Shown here one piece after another: positions 1 to 6,953 of a stretch of DNA of 43,772 nt. The stretch lies in NCBI RefSeq assembly GCF_016093545.1, contig NZ_JADKYX010000031.1, forward strand, positions 1 to 43,772. Reading direction: 5' to 3'. Within the stretch, counting starts at the first letter, position 1. Each line of letters opens with the position of its first letter. A program made the translations under genes and the position numbers. This DNA comes from Massilia rhizosphaerae (lineage in GTDB: Bacteria; Pseudomonadota; Gammaproteobacteria; Burkholderiales; Burkholderiaceae_D). Under the pieces are notes generated by a model. The model searched no databases, was not told where the DNA came from, and saw nothing but the letters and a program-made list of their open reading frames with translations.

Positions 1-75
1 TCGAGAAGACATTTTTGACGACTCCTTCCAAGGCATTGCAAGCTCCAAATAACGAAGTTGCAATGATGATAAAAG

Positions 76-114
76 GTGTCAACTATGTCTCTAGACAAGT
101 GTCCACTATGTATC
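76..114. repeat. Two tandem imperfect 16-bp repeats, possible IS end
   Basis: GTGTCAACTATGTCTC (76-91) and GTGTCCACTATGTATC (99-114) are direct repeats with two mismatches and a 23-bp period. They lie in a relatively AT-rich stretch with no convincing gene. Repeated short TGTC...ATGT units resemble the multiple terminal repeats of some insertion sequences such as the IS21 family, so this may be the end of an element outside the window. No transposase is visible, so that reading is inference. Confidence 0.35.
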
Positions 115-125
115 TGTGCCAAACA

Positions 126-141
126 GGGGTGCCCACCCTAC
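126..141. repeat. Half copy of the palindromic repeat seen at 12822
   Basis: GGGGTGCCCACCCTAC is identical to the loop edge plus right arm of the complete palindrome at 12822-12850. Only one arm is present here. It suggests a dispersed REP-like family in this genome, of which this is a partial member. Confidence 0.5.
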
Positions 142-178
142 GACAGCTGCCCGTAGGGAGCTCCCGAGCTGACGCGTA

Positions 179-646
179 TCAAGGCGCCACGGACGGCGCC
201 CGCTTCAGGCACCGCAACGTGAACGTCGAGCGCGTTCGCGTCACTCCCGGCAATTTGTACAGCTTCTGGCGCAGGAAGCGCTCGTACCCCTCCGTCCCCG
301 CCACGGCCACCTTGATCAGGTAGTCGTATTCCCCCGACAGCAGATACGCCTCCATCACTTCCGGCAGGTCGGCCAGCGCCTGCTGGAACGCCGTGAAGAT
401 TTCGTCGTCGTGGCGGTCGACCGTCACCTCGATGATCACCGTGTCCGGCATCCCCAGCGCGCGCTGGTCCAGCATCGCCACGTAGCCGGTGATGTAGCCG
501 GCTTCCTCCAGCGCCCTGACGCGGTGCCAGCATGGCGTCGGCGACAGGTGCACCGTCTCCGACAGTTTCTGGTTGCTGATGCGCCCGTCGCGGCTGAGCG
601 CGCGCAGGATCTGGCGGTCGGTCTCGTCCAGCTGGCCGTCTTTCAT
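179..646 (-). CDS. Lrp/AsnC-family transcriptional regulator
   Basis: 155-aa protein with the usual Lrp/AsnC length and order: an N-terminal winged helix (LDETDRQILRALSRDGRISN, then the recognition helix around LSPTPCWHRVRALEEAG) and a C-terminal RAM ligand-binding domain with the family's GEYDYLIKV segment near residue 107. The start chosen is ATG 646, preceded by a clear GAAGGAAG ribosome-binding site; the open frame extends further upstream without support. It is divergent from the EamA transporter at 870, and a perfect inverted repeat at 697-715 between them is a likely operator. By family knowledge such regulators sense an amino acid and control a neighbouring amino-acid exporter; that role here is inference. 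Confidence 0.93.
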   Translation of the reverse strand: MKDGQLDETDRQILRALSRDGRISNQKLSETVHLSPTPCWHRVRALEEAGYITGYVAMLDQRALGMPDTVIIEVTVDRHDDEIFTAFQQALADLPEVMEAYLLSGEYDYLIKVAVAGTEGYERFLRQKLYKLPGVTRTRSTFTLRCLKRAPSVAP

Positions 647-696
647 CTGAGTGCTTCCTTCGTGGTTTTTGGATACGCGTAGATATTTTATCCGTA

Positions 697-715
697 TTCC
701 AGCAGATCGCTGGAA
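697..715. promoter_or_regulatory. Inverted repeat between the Lrp-type regulator and EamA gene
   Basis: TTCCAGC-AGATC-GCTGGAA is a perfect 7-bp inverted repeat with a 5-bp spacer. It sits in the divergent intergenic region 51 bp from the regulator start and 154 bp from the transporter start. Lrp/AsnC proteins bind such dyads, so this is a candidate autoregulatory operator. Confidence 0.5.
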
Positions 716-869
716 GACTCTTCTGAAGCCGGCCCTGTTATCGCTATCGAAGAGAAGCACATTTTCCGCCTGCTCCCTTAAGATTGCTGCACGCTTACCA
801 GCTTTTTGCGGCGCAGGCAATCCCGATCCGGGCTTGCCTGCGCCGGCCGCTTTTCGTTCAGGAGTCCTC

Positions 870-1805
870 GTGTCGAATGCAATATCACGGGCGGGCGCCG
901 GCTACCGGGGTGATCCCTTCGCAGCCGAACTGCCGCTCATGCTGATCACCCCCGCGCTGTTCGCGGCCAATCTCGTCGTCGCCCGCTGGGCGCAGGGCGC
1001 GGGCATCCCGCCCGTCTTCCTCGCATTCGGGCGCTGGATGCTGGCCTTCCTGATCCTGCTGCCGTCGTGCGGCCCGCGCCTGTGGGCATTGCGCCGCACG
1101 TTGCGCGCGAACTGGCGCCGCATCCTGCTGCTGGCCGGCCTGGGCATGGGTCTCGCGACTGCGCCGCAATACGTGGGCGCCCGCCATACGAGCGCGGCGA
1201 ACGTGGGCATCATCTTCGCCGCGTGTCCGGCGCTCGTGACGATGATCGAGACGCTCGTGTGGAAGGCGCCGCTGTCGCGCCGCCAGGCGGGCGGCCTGTT
1301 CCTCGCGATCCTCGGGGTGCTGGTCGTGCTGTCGAAGGGCGACGTGACGGCGCTGGGGCACCTGGAATTCGGCCGCGGCGACCTGTGGGTCGTGCTGGCC
1401 GCGTGCGGCTGGTCGTTCTACACCGTGTTCAATAAACGGCTGCCGCTGCCGCCGCTGCCCGCCACCGTGAAGCTGGCCGCGCTGATCGGCGGCGGCGCGC
1501 TCGTGCTGGCGCCGTTCGCCGTGCTCGAAGCGGCGACGGGCACCGTGGCCGATTTCGCCGACGGCCGCCTGTACCTGGCCCTGGCCTTCCTCGCCGTCGT
1601 GCCGAGCCTGGGCGCCTACTTTTTCTTCGACCGCCTCGTGGCGGCGGCCGGACCCGCGCGGGCGAGCCTGACCGTGTACCTGATTCCGTTGTTCGCGACG
1701 CTGGCCGCGTGGCCGCTGCTGAAGGAACCGCCGCACCTGTACCATGCGGCCGGTTTCGCCGTCATCCTGGCCGGCGTCGTCGTCGCAAGCCTGCGCCGGC
1801 GGTGA
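870..1805 (+). CDS. EamA/DMT-superfamily inner-membrane transporter
   Basis: 311-aa integral membrane protein with about ten hydrophobic segments arranged as two EamA repeats, as in RhtA/YdcZ-type drug/metabolite transporters. The start is GTG 870 (VSNAISRAG...), with AGGAG about five bases upstream; the open frame reaches back to 651 but the extra N-terminus is not transporter-like and overlaps the intergenic region. It is divergent from an Lrp-family regulator, the classical layout for amino-acid or metabolite efflux. The substrate cannot be read from the sequence. Export of an amino acid sensed by the regulator is the likeliest guess. Confidence 0.88.
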   Translation: MSNAISRAGAGYRGDPFAAELPLMLITPALFAANLVVARWAQGAGIPPVFLAFGRWMLAFLILLPSCGPRLWALRRTLRANWRRILLLAGLGMGLATAPQYVGARHTSAANVGIIFAACPALVTMIETLVWKAPLSRRQAGGLFLAILGVLVVLSKGDVTALGHLEFGRGDLWVVLAACGWSFYTVFNKRLPLPPLPATVKLAALIGGGALVLAPFAVLEAATGTVADFADGRLYLALAFLAVVPSLGAYFFFDRLVAAAGPARASLTVYLIPLFATLAAWPLLKEPPHLYHAAGFAVILAGVVVASLRRR

Positions 1806-1807
1806 CC

Positions 1808-1840
1808 GGTAGGGCGGACGGCACAGCCGTCCGCGCTACC
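1808..1840. repeat. 15-bp inverted repeat, REP- or terminator-like
   Basis: Arms GGTAGGGCGGACGGC (1808-1822) and GCCGTCCGCGCTACC (1826-1840) pair with one mismatch around a 3-nt loop. It starts two bases after the EamA stop codon and lies between that gene and the convergent hemerythrin-like gene. No T-tract follows on either strand. It could act as a stability hairpin or be a dispersed palindromic repeat, since its GTAGGG-start style resembles the element at 12822. Confidence 0.55.
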
Positions 1841-1860
1841 TGTGGGGCCCGGCTGGGCCC

Positions 1861-2319
1861 TCATGCGGCGTGCCGTGCGGGCGGTATGTGGCGACGTGCA
1901 GCGTGGCGAGCGCCGCCCGGCCCCGCGCGCGCGCCGGCGGGCCGCGCCGCGACGGTCAGCGCCAGTTCGTCGGACAGCCGGTGCAGTGCCAGTACCTCGT
2001 CCAGCGCGGTCAGTACCTGGCGGCCCAGCGCATGGTCGCCCCGTTCCACGTCCGGCAGCGCGTGGTGCAGGCCCGCGAGGACGACGGCATTCTCTTCGCG
2101 GTGCTCGTGCAGATGCGCGTAGCCCAGCGCTTCCATGATCGATTCCTCATGGCGGAACGTCGCCTCAACGGCCGCGGCCAGCGCGGCGAAGTCGCGGCAC
2201 AGCACGTCGTCCGGGACGGCCGCCAGCGCCGCGATGCGCCGGCACAGCATCTTGCGCCCATGGCGCAGGGCGGCGCAGATGGCGCGGGGGCGGTGCGCGC
2301 TGGCGCGGCTGGACGGCAT
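1861..2319 (-). CDS. Hemerythrin-like protein with one altered iron ligand
   Basis: 152-aa protein matching the four-helix hemerythrin/bacteriohemerythrin pattern. It has the HEESIM segment (family: HF..EE..M), a YAHLHEHREEN stretch where the family has YP...H...H, and a late LHRLSDE helix corresponding to the last His/Asp ligands. In the third helix the final expected His appears to be Asn, so the di-iron site may be incomplete. The start ATG 2319 has a GAGGAGA ribosome-binding site. The Arg/Ala/Gly-rich C-terminal tail is atypical. Hemerythrins bind O2 or NO; neighbours (flavodoxin-fold oxidoreductase, UspA pair with an ANR/FNR box) suggest a low-oxygen or redox-stress role, by inference. 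Confidence 0.72.
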   Translation of the reverse strand: MPSSRASAHRPRAICAALRHGRKMLCRRIAALAAVPDDVLCRDFAALAAAVEATFRHEESIMEALGYAHLHEHREENAVVLAGLHHALPDVERGDHALGRQVLTALDEVLALHRLSDELALTVAARPAGARAGPGGARHAARRHIPPARHAA

Positions 2320-2505
2320 CGTGTTCTCCTCGTTGCGAGCCAGGAAGTCGGATTATTCTTAGACTATCGGTAACACGAAAAAATCCCTGACCTTTGATAT
2401 CTCGCAACGTAGCATCGTTGTGTTCAGTTAGCCTAGTTGACGGAATACATGTCGAAAGCGAGAAATGAGCGTCGTACAAGTCGAACCTGAGCACGGCGGC
2501 CGCTG

Positions 2506-3090
2506 ATGGGGGCACGCATCTTATTGATCCAGGGTCATCCGGATTGCCATCGTCCGCATCTGTGCCACGCGCTGGCCCAGGCCTACGAGGACGGCGCGCG
2601 CGCCGCCGGCCATGAGGTCGAGGTCGTCGAACCGGCGCGGCTGAGTTTCCCGCTGCTCACCAGCCCGTCGGAATGGTGGCATGGCTCGCCGCCGCCGCAA
2701 CTGGCGGCCGTCCAGAGCGCGATCCAGCACGCGGACCACCTCGTGTTCGTCTATCCGCTGTGGATGGGCGACATGCCGGCGCTCATGCGCGGCTTCCTGG
2801 AGCACGTCACCCGGCCCGGCGTCTTCATGGACGATCCGCAGCGGCCGTTCGGCGCCGGGCTGCTGGGCGGGCGCAGCGCGCGGCTCGTCGTCAGCATGGG
2901 CATGCCGGCCGTCGTCTACCGGTGGGGATATGGCGGCCACGGGGTGCGCCTGATGCGGCGCCAGATCCTCGGACGGGCGGGCATCCGACCCGTGCGCACG
3001 ACGCTCATCGGCCGCGCCCATGCGCTGTCGGCCGACCGCGTGGCGATGTGGCGCGACCATCTGCGCCGCCTGGGCGGTTCGGCCGCGTGA
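2506..3090 (+). CDS. Flavodoxin-like NAD(P)H oxidoreductase (KefF/MdaB type)
   Basis: 194-aa cytoplasmic protein of the NAD(P)H dehydrogenase (quinone)/flavodoxin-2 fold. The N-terminus ILLIQGHPD is the FMN phosphate-binding start (the family usually has GHP), followed by HADHLVFVYPLWMGDMPALM, the typical P-W-x-PA-K-type substrate/FMN loop, and a GGR..RLVVSMGMP strand-loop. Expected activity is two-electron reduction of quinones or similar acceptors with NAD(P)H. The start ATG 2506 has only a weak ribosome-binding site. It is divergent from the hemerythrin-like gene and convergent with the UspA pair. The precise substrate is unknown. Confidence 0.85.
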   Translation: MGARILLIQGHPDCHRPHLCHALAQAYEDGARAAGHEVEVVEPARLSFPLLTSPSEWWHGSPPPQLAAVQSAIQHADHLVFVYPLWMGDMPALMRGFLEHVTRPGVFMDDPQRPFGAGLLGGRSARLVVSMGMPAVVYRWGYGGHGVRLMRRQILGRAGIRPVRTTLIGRAHALSADRVAMWRDHLRRLGGSAA

Positions 3091-3108
3091 GCCGTGGCCG
3101 GCGCCGCG

Positions 3109-3543
3109 TCAGTGCACGACGAGCACCGGAATGTCGCAGTGGACCAGCACCTTGTGCGTCGCGCTGCCCAGCAGGCGGGCGGCGACGCCGTGGCGGCCGT
3201 GCGAGGCCATCACGATCACGTCGCAGGCACGTTCGCGCGCCGTCGCGACGATGCCTTCCCAGGCGGGGCCGGGCGGGGCGAGGATCGTTTCGCACGGCAC
3301 GCCCGCATCGGCCGCGCGCCGCCTCACGTAGGCGAGGGCGTCGCGGCCCTGCCGTTCCGACTCGGCGCGGAACGCGTCGTGCACCGGCGAGCCGATCAGG
3401 CCCGGCTCCGTGAACGGCGATTCGGTCGTCACGTGCACGCCGACGATGGTGCCGCCGGTCAGCCGCGCGAGGCCGAACGTGGCGCCGAGCGCGGCGGCCG
3501 ACCGTTCGGTGCCGTCGACGGCGACGAGGATGCGCCGGTACAC
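3109..3543 (-). CDS. Universal stress protein, UspA family (second of pair)
   Basis: 144-aa single-domain Usp. It begins with the family's YRRILVAVDGT strand and ends with the ATP-binding-type motif: ASHGRHG, a nine-residue gap, then GSATHKVL...PVLVVH, which fits G-2X-G-9X-G(S/T). The start is GTG 3543, three bases after the stop of the upstream Usp gene, so the two are almost certainly co-transcribed. UspA proteins accumulate under starvation, hypoxia and redox stress; the ANR/FNR box upstream of the pair indicates oxygen-linked control. Its residues differ widely from the neighbour, so this is an old duplication. Confidence 0.93.
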   Translation of the reverse strand: MYRRILVAVDGTERSAAALGATFGLARLTGGTIVGVHVTTESPFTEPGLIGSPVHDAFRAESERQGRDALAYVRRRAADAGVPCETILAPPGPAWEGIVATARERACDVIVMASHGRHGVAARLLGSATHKVLVHCDIPVLVVH

Positions 3544-3546
3544 GAT

Positions 3547-4026
3547 TTATCCCCCCGCCGCGGCCTTGCCGTGGTCCGGCTTGGGCGTGGGCCGCATCAC
3601 GAGGACGGGGACGTGCGCGTCGGCCAGCACTTTCTGGGTGACGCTGCCGGCCAGCAGGCGGGACAGGCCGCGCCGGCCGTGCGAGCCCATGAAGATCAGG
3701 TCGCAGTTGCGGCTTTCGGCCGTGGCGAGGATGGCGTCGGCCGGCGAATAGTCGAGCAGCGCGAGCGGGGTGCAGCGCACGCCGGCCGTTTCCGCCGCCT
3801 TGGCGACGCGGCGCGCGTGTTCGTTGGCGGCGGCCAGCAGGACTTCGTCGTCGAGGCCGGGATCGATGGCCATCGCGGCTTCGGCGGCGACGATGGGCGG
3901 TTGCGGCTGGCCGACGGCCAGCACGACGATCTCGCTGCCGTGCGCGCGCGCGAAGGCGATGGCGGCCCGTTCGGCGGCGGCGGACACGTCGGAACCGTCG
4001 GTGGGGACGAGGATGCGGTCGTACAT
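3547..4026 (-). CDS. Universal stress protein, UspA family (first of pair)
   Basis: 159-aa Usp with N-terminal YDRILVPTDGSD and the nucleotide-binding signature GSHGRRGLSRLLAGSVTQKV near residues 117-136. The start ATG 4026 has an excellent CAGGAGG ribosome-binding site. It heads a two-gene unit with the Usp gene at 3109. The 3' end of the MaoC-like gene lies just upstream, and a TTGATTTAGGTCAA box (minus strand, 4088-4101) sits 62-75 bases before the start codon, a good distance for ANR/FNR activation. Likely role: stress adaptation under oxygen limitation. Confidence 0.94.
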   Translation of the reverse strand: MYDRILVPTDGSDVSAAAERAAIAFARAHGSEIVVLAVGQPQPPIVAAEAAMAIDPGLDDEVLLAAANEHARRVAKAAETAGVRCTPLALLDYSPADAILATAESRNCDLIFMGSHGRRGLSRLLAGSVTQKVLADAHVPVLVMRPTPKPDHGKAAAGG

Positions 4027-4087
4027 GATTTCCTCCTGAGCGTCCGGTGGGACGATCTCAGGATGGCGAAGTCGCGACGCAATTTCC

Positions 4088-4101
4088 TTGACCTAAATCA
4101 A
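4088..4101 (-). promoter_or_regulatory. ANR/FNR (CRP-FNR family) binding box upstream of the UspA pair
   Basis: Minus-strand TTGATTTAGGTCAA matches the FNR/ANR consensus TTGAT-N4-ATCAA except for one half-site base, giving the TTGAT-N4-GTCAA form common for Pseudomonas ANR/Dnr. It overlaps the last codons and stop of the MaoC-like gene and points at the UspA gene starting at 4026. The centre-to-start distance (about 68 bases) leaves room for a transcription start around 41 bases from the box centre, the class II arrangement. Confidence 0.68.
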
Positions 4102-4931
4102 ACGTTGCGAAAGCTCCCTTCGGCGACCACGCGCCCGCCGCCGGCCACGGCGAAGCTGCCGGCCGCGAGGTCGGCCCCCAGCACCAGCTCGCTGCCGAGC
4201 GGCGCCGGCGCGCGGAAGCGGCCTTCCAGCGCGAGGATGCGGCGGCCGCACGCCTGTTCCAGCTCGGCGCAGGCGCGCGCGAGGGTGTGCATGCCGTGGA
4301 TGATCGGGCGCTGCATGCCCATCAGGCGCGCCGACCACGTCCACAGGTGGATTGGATTCCAGTCGCCCGAGATGCGGGCATAGGCGCGGCCCGTGTTGCG
4401 GGGCAGGCGCCAGCCGGCCAGCACGGGCAGGTCGTGCGCGTCGTGGCGGCCGCGGCGCGGGCCCTTCTGGCCGCGCACGACGAGATAGGTGCTGCGGCAC
4501 GTGAAGATGCCGGTGCCCTGCTGGCGCGCGACCGTGTCCAGTTCCGCGACGACGGCGCCGTTCTCGGCCGGCGGGCGGATGGTGACGGTCGTCGCGAGCT
4601 CGAGCGGCAGGTCGCGGCGCGGCTCGGCCAGCGCGCGCAGCGCGTTTTCCGTGTGCACGGTGCCGGGCAGGCGGAACGGGAAGGCGTCGTCCAGCATGGT
4701 CGCGACGTGGGCGCGCTGGGCCAGCAGGTAGTAATACGTCAGGGGAATCCCCTCGTCGTGGAACCCCAGCGCCTGGCGGTAGCGCCGCAGCTGGCGCGGG
4801 TCGATGCGGTCGAGGACGTAGGTGGTGCGGGGCGTCGGTACGCCGTTCAGGCGGCGCGGGTGTTTGAACAGGGCGCGCAGCAGCGTGGCGGCGCCGAGCC
4901 GGGGAAGCGGTGACGGAGAGTCGGCGTTCAT
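4098..4931 (-). CDS. MaoC-like (hot-dog fold) dehydratase/hydratase
   Basis: 277-aa protein from ATG 4931; an in-frame ATG at 4958 would add nine residues and neither has a strong ribosome-binding site. The C-terminal half carries the MaoC/R-specific enoyl-CoA hydratase signature: GRAYARISGDWNPIHLW, followed by IIHGMHTLA, where Asp and His are the expected catalytic pair. The N-terminal half looks like a degenerate second hot-dog domain, giving the double hot-dog length of about 280 residues. Expected reaction: reversible hydration of trans-2-enoyl-CoA. No fatty-acid or PHA genes lie nearby, so the pathway is open. Confidence 0.82.
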   Translation of the reverse strand: MNADSPSPLPRLGAATLLRALFKHPRRLNGVPTPRTTYVLDRIDPRQLRRYRQALGFHDEGIPLTYYYLLAQRAHVATMLDDAFPFRLPGTVHTENALRALAEPRRDLPLELATTVTIRPPAENGAVVAELDTVARQQGTGIFTCRSTYLVVRGQKGPRRGRHDAHDLPVLAGWRLPRNTGRAYARISGDWNPIHLWTWSARLMGMQRPIIHGMHTLARACAELEQACGRRILALEGRFRAPAPLGSELVLGADLAAGSFAVAGGGRVVAEGSFRNV

Positions 4932-5049
4932 CGTGAACTTCGAAGTCCAAAACCCCATTGTGCCTGGCTTCGCGCCGCTTGTGAATTCGGCTCATCCACG
5001 CTACCCTATCGATTTGGTATAAAGAATCATAGTTTTAGATGGGGATGGA

Positions 5050-6177
5050 ATGAAGAAGCGAGCGTTGTGGGTGGCGGCGTTGACCGCGGCAGGCCTGGCC
5101 ACGGCCCAGGACACCGTCAGGATCGGCCACGTGGCCGCCGTCACGGGTCCGGTGGCCCACTTCGGCAAGGACAGCGAAAACGGCGCGCGCATGGCGGTCG
5201 ACGCGTTGAACGCGCGCGGCGCGACGATCGGCGGCAAGCAGGTCGAATGGGTGCTCGTGCCGGAAGACGACGGCGGCGACCCGAAGGCGGCGACGGTGGC
5301 CGCGCAGAAGCTGGCGGACGCGAGAGTGAACGCCGTGATCGGCCACGAGACGTCCGGCACGACCATTCCCGCCGCGAAGATCTATCACGACGCGGGCATC
5401 CCGCAGATCTCGCCGTCCGCCACGAACCCCAAGTACACGCAGCTGGGGTACGAGACGGCGTTCCGCGTCGTGGCCAACGACATCCAGCTGGGCCGCGCGC
5501 TCGGCCGCTACGCCGTGGGGACGATGGGCGCGCGCCGCATCGCGGTCGTCGACGACCGCACGGCGTACGGCCAGGGCCTGGTGGCGGAATTCACGAACAG
5601 CCTGCGCGCGCAGGGCGTGCATCCGGTCGCGCGCGAATTCACGAACGACAAGGCGACGGACTTCGCCGCCATCCTGACGCGCATCCGCGCCAGCCACCCC
5701 GACCTCGTGTTCTTCGGCGGCATGAACGCCGTGGCCGGCCCGATGCTGCGCCAGATGAAGCAGCTCGGCATCGACGCGCGCATGATGGGCGGCGACGGCA
5801 TCTGCTCGGACGCCATGGCACCGCTGTCGGGCAATACGATGGCGGACGGCCAGGTCGTGTGCGCGGAGGCGGGCGGCGTCGAAGCCAAGGGCAGGGCCCG
5901 CATGGACCAGTTCCGCGCCGACTATAAAAAGCGCTACGGCATCGACGTCCAGATCATCGCGCCGTATTCGTACGACGCCGTGATGGCGCTCGCGCAGGCG
6001 ATGGACAAGGCCGGTTCCAGCGCGCCTGCGGTCTACCTGCCGGCGCTGGCGAAGGTGCGCTATCCCGGCGTCACCGGCACCATCGCGTTCGACGCCCACG
6101 GCGACATCCGGGACGGCGTGCTCACGCTGTACACGTTCAAGAACGGCCACAGGACGCCGATCGGCGTCACGAAGTAG
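5050..6177 (+). CDS. Periplasmic branched-chain amino acid-type ABC substrate-binding protein (LivK-like)
   Basis: 375-aa secreted binding protein. The N-terminus MKKRALWVAALTAAGLATAQ is a typical Sec signal peptide cleaved before DTVRIGH. The mature part is a type I periplasmic fold: RIGHVAAVTGP, then GARMAVDALNARG, VNAVIGHETSGTT, ISPSATNPKYT and a late IIAPYSYDAVMALAQAM segment, all usual for LivJ/LivK proteins. It has a GGGGATGGA ribosome-binding site before ATG 5050. No LivH/M/G/F permease or ATPase genes are adjacent, so this is an orphan binding protein that may serve a transporter elsewhere. The true ligand could be an amino acid, amide or aromatic acid. Confidence 0.93.
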   Translation: MKKRALWVAALTAAGLATAQDTVRIGHVAAVTGPVAHFGKDSENGARMAVDALNARGATIGGKQVEWVLVPEDDGGDPKAATVAAQKLADARVNAVIGHETSGTTIPAAKIYHDAGIPQISPSATNPKYTQLGYETAFRVVANDIQLGRALGRYAVGTMGARRIAVVDDRTAYGQGLVAEFTNSLRAQGVHPVAREFTNDKATDFAAILTRIRASHPDLVFFGGMNAVAGPMLRQMKQLGIDARMMGGDGICSDAMAPLSGNTMADGQVVCAEAGGVEAKGRARMDQFRADYKKRYGIDVQIIAPYSYDAVMALAQAMDKAGSSAPAVYLPALAKVRYPGVTGTIAFDAHGDIRDGVLTLYTFKNGHRTPIGVTK

Positions 6178-6192
6178 GCCGGCACCGGGCGC

Positions 6193-6810
6193 TCAGGCGG
6201 CGGGCCGTTCGTCCGCCGCCGCCGGTCGCGCGCACATCAGTTCGTCGACATGGCGCCGTGCGGCGGCCAGCACCTGCTCGGACACGGCCGGGTTGCCCTT
6301 GGCGGCGCCGCGCGCCACGGCCAGGCTGCCGATCAGCGTGGCCACGACGACCATGGCCCGGCCGAGGGCGTCGCCGCCCGGATCGTTCTGCGCGATCTGG
6401 CGCTCGAACGCCCGCACCATCACCATATAGCCTTCCGCGAAACGGGCGCTGATGGCCTTGTCCTGGCGCCCGATCTCGCTGGCCGACGCCGCCATCGCGC
6501 AGCGGCTGCCGTAGTCGTCGCGGGTTTCCAGCGCCAGGTAGTGGTCGAGGAAGCGCGCCAGGTCGGGCATGCCGTCCATCGTGCTCGAGTACATGCGCGA
6601 ATTGGCCTCGTCGAGGCCATACGACAGGGCTTCCAGCGCCAGCTCTTCTTTCGAACGGAAGTGCGCATACAGGGCGCCGTGCGTGAGGCCGGCCTCCTTG
6701 CTGATCTCCGCCACGCCGACGCCATCGATGCCGCGTTCGCGGAACAGCTTGCTGGCCGCGCGGATCAATGCGGTGCGGTTGTCGGCGGCCTTCTCTTTGC
6801 TGATTCTCAT
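6193..6810 (-). CDS. TetR/AcrR-family transcriptional regulator
   Basis: 205-aa repressor from ATG 6810; the open frame continues far upstream only because of the GC bias. The N-terminal DNA-binding domain is clear: RTALIRAASKLFRERGIDGV, then VAEISKEAGLTHGALYAHF with the Tyr-x-His-Phe of the TetR recognition helix, then SKEEL. The remaining ~140 residues are a helical ligand-binding domain. It is convergent with the LivK-like gene and is followed upstream by a short AT-rich promoter region with a GTGCGCAC dyad that could be its own operator. The inducer and target genes cannot be told from the window. Confidence 0.92.
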   Translation of the reverse strand: MRISKEKAADNRTALIRAASKLFRERGIDGVGVAEISKEAGLTHGALYAHFRSKEELALEALSYGLDEANSRMYSSTMDGMPDLARFLDHYLALETRDDYGSRCAMAASASEIGRQDKAISARFAEGYMVMVRAFERQIAQNDPGGDALGRAMVVVATLIGSLAVARGAAKGNPAVSEQVLAAARRHVDELMCARPAAADERPAA

Positions 6811-6868
6811 GCTGTGGTGGTGCCGGGCGCGCCGTGCCCGGCGGGGCGTTGCGTTTCCGTCATATGAA

Positions 6869-6897
6869 ATTATAATTGTGCGCACCAGTATAACGCT
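6869..6897 (-). promoter_or_regulatory. Candidate promoter/operator of the TetR-family gene
   Basis: On the minus strand a TATAAT (6869-6874) lies about 60 bases before the TetR start. Just upstream, TGGTGCGCACAA (6877-6888) is a near-perfect dyad around GTGCGCAC, and a second TATACT lies at the far edge. A TetR repressor commonly binds a dyad over its own promoter, so this is a reasonable autoregulatory site. The -35 is weak. Confidence 0.4.
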
Positions 6898-6953
6898 TTG
6901 GCGTGGCGGCGGCGGGTCGCAATATTGTCGACAATGCCAGATGTGCGGCCGTG

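Noticed and set aside
15..323. 102-codon plus-strand frame at the left edge
   Set aside because: It overlaps the 3' part of the Lrp-type gene, lacks a ribosome-binding site and looks like noise after residue 40.
2370..2400. TGACCTTTGATATC-like sequence as an FNR box before the oxidoreductase gene
   Set aside because: Half-sites do not match TTGAT-N4-ATCAA in spacing or sequence; the real match is at 4088.
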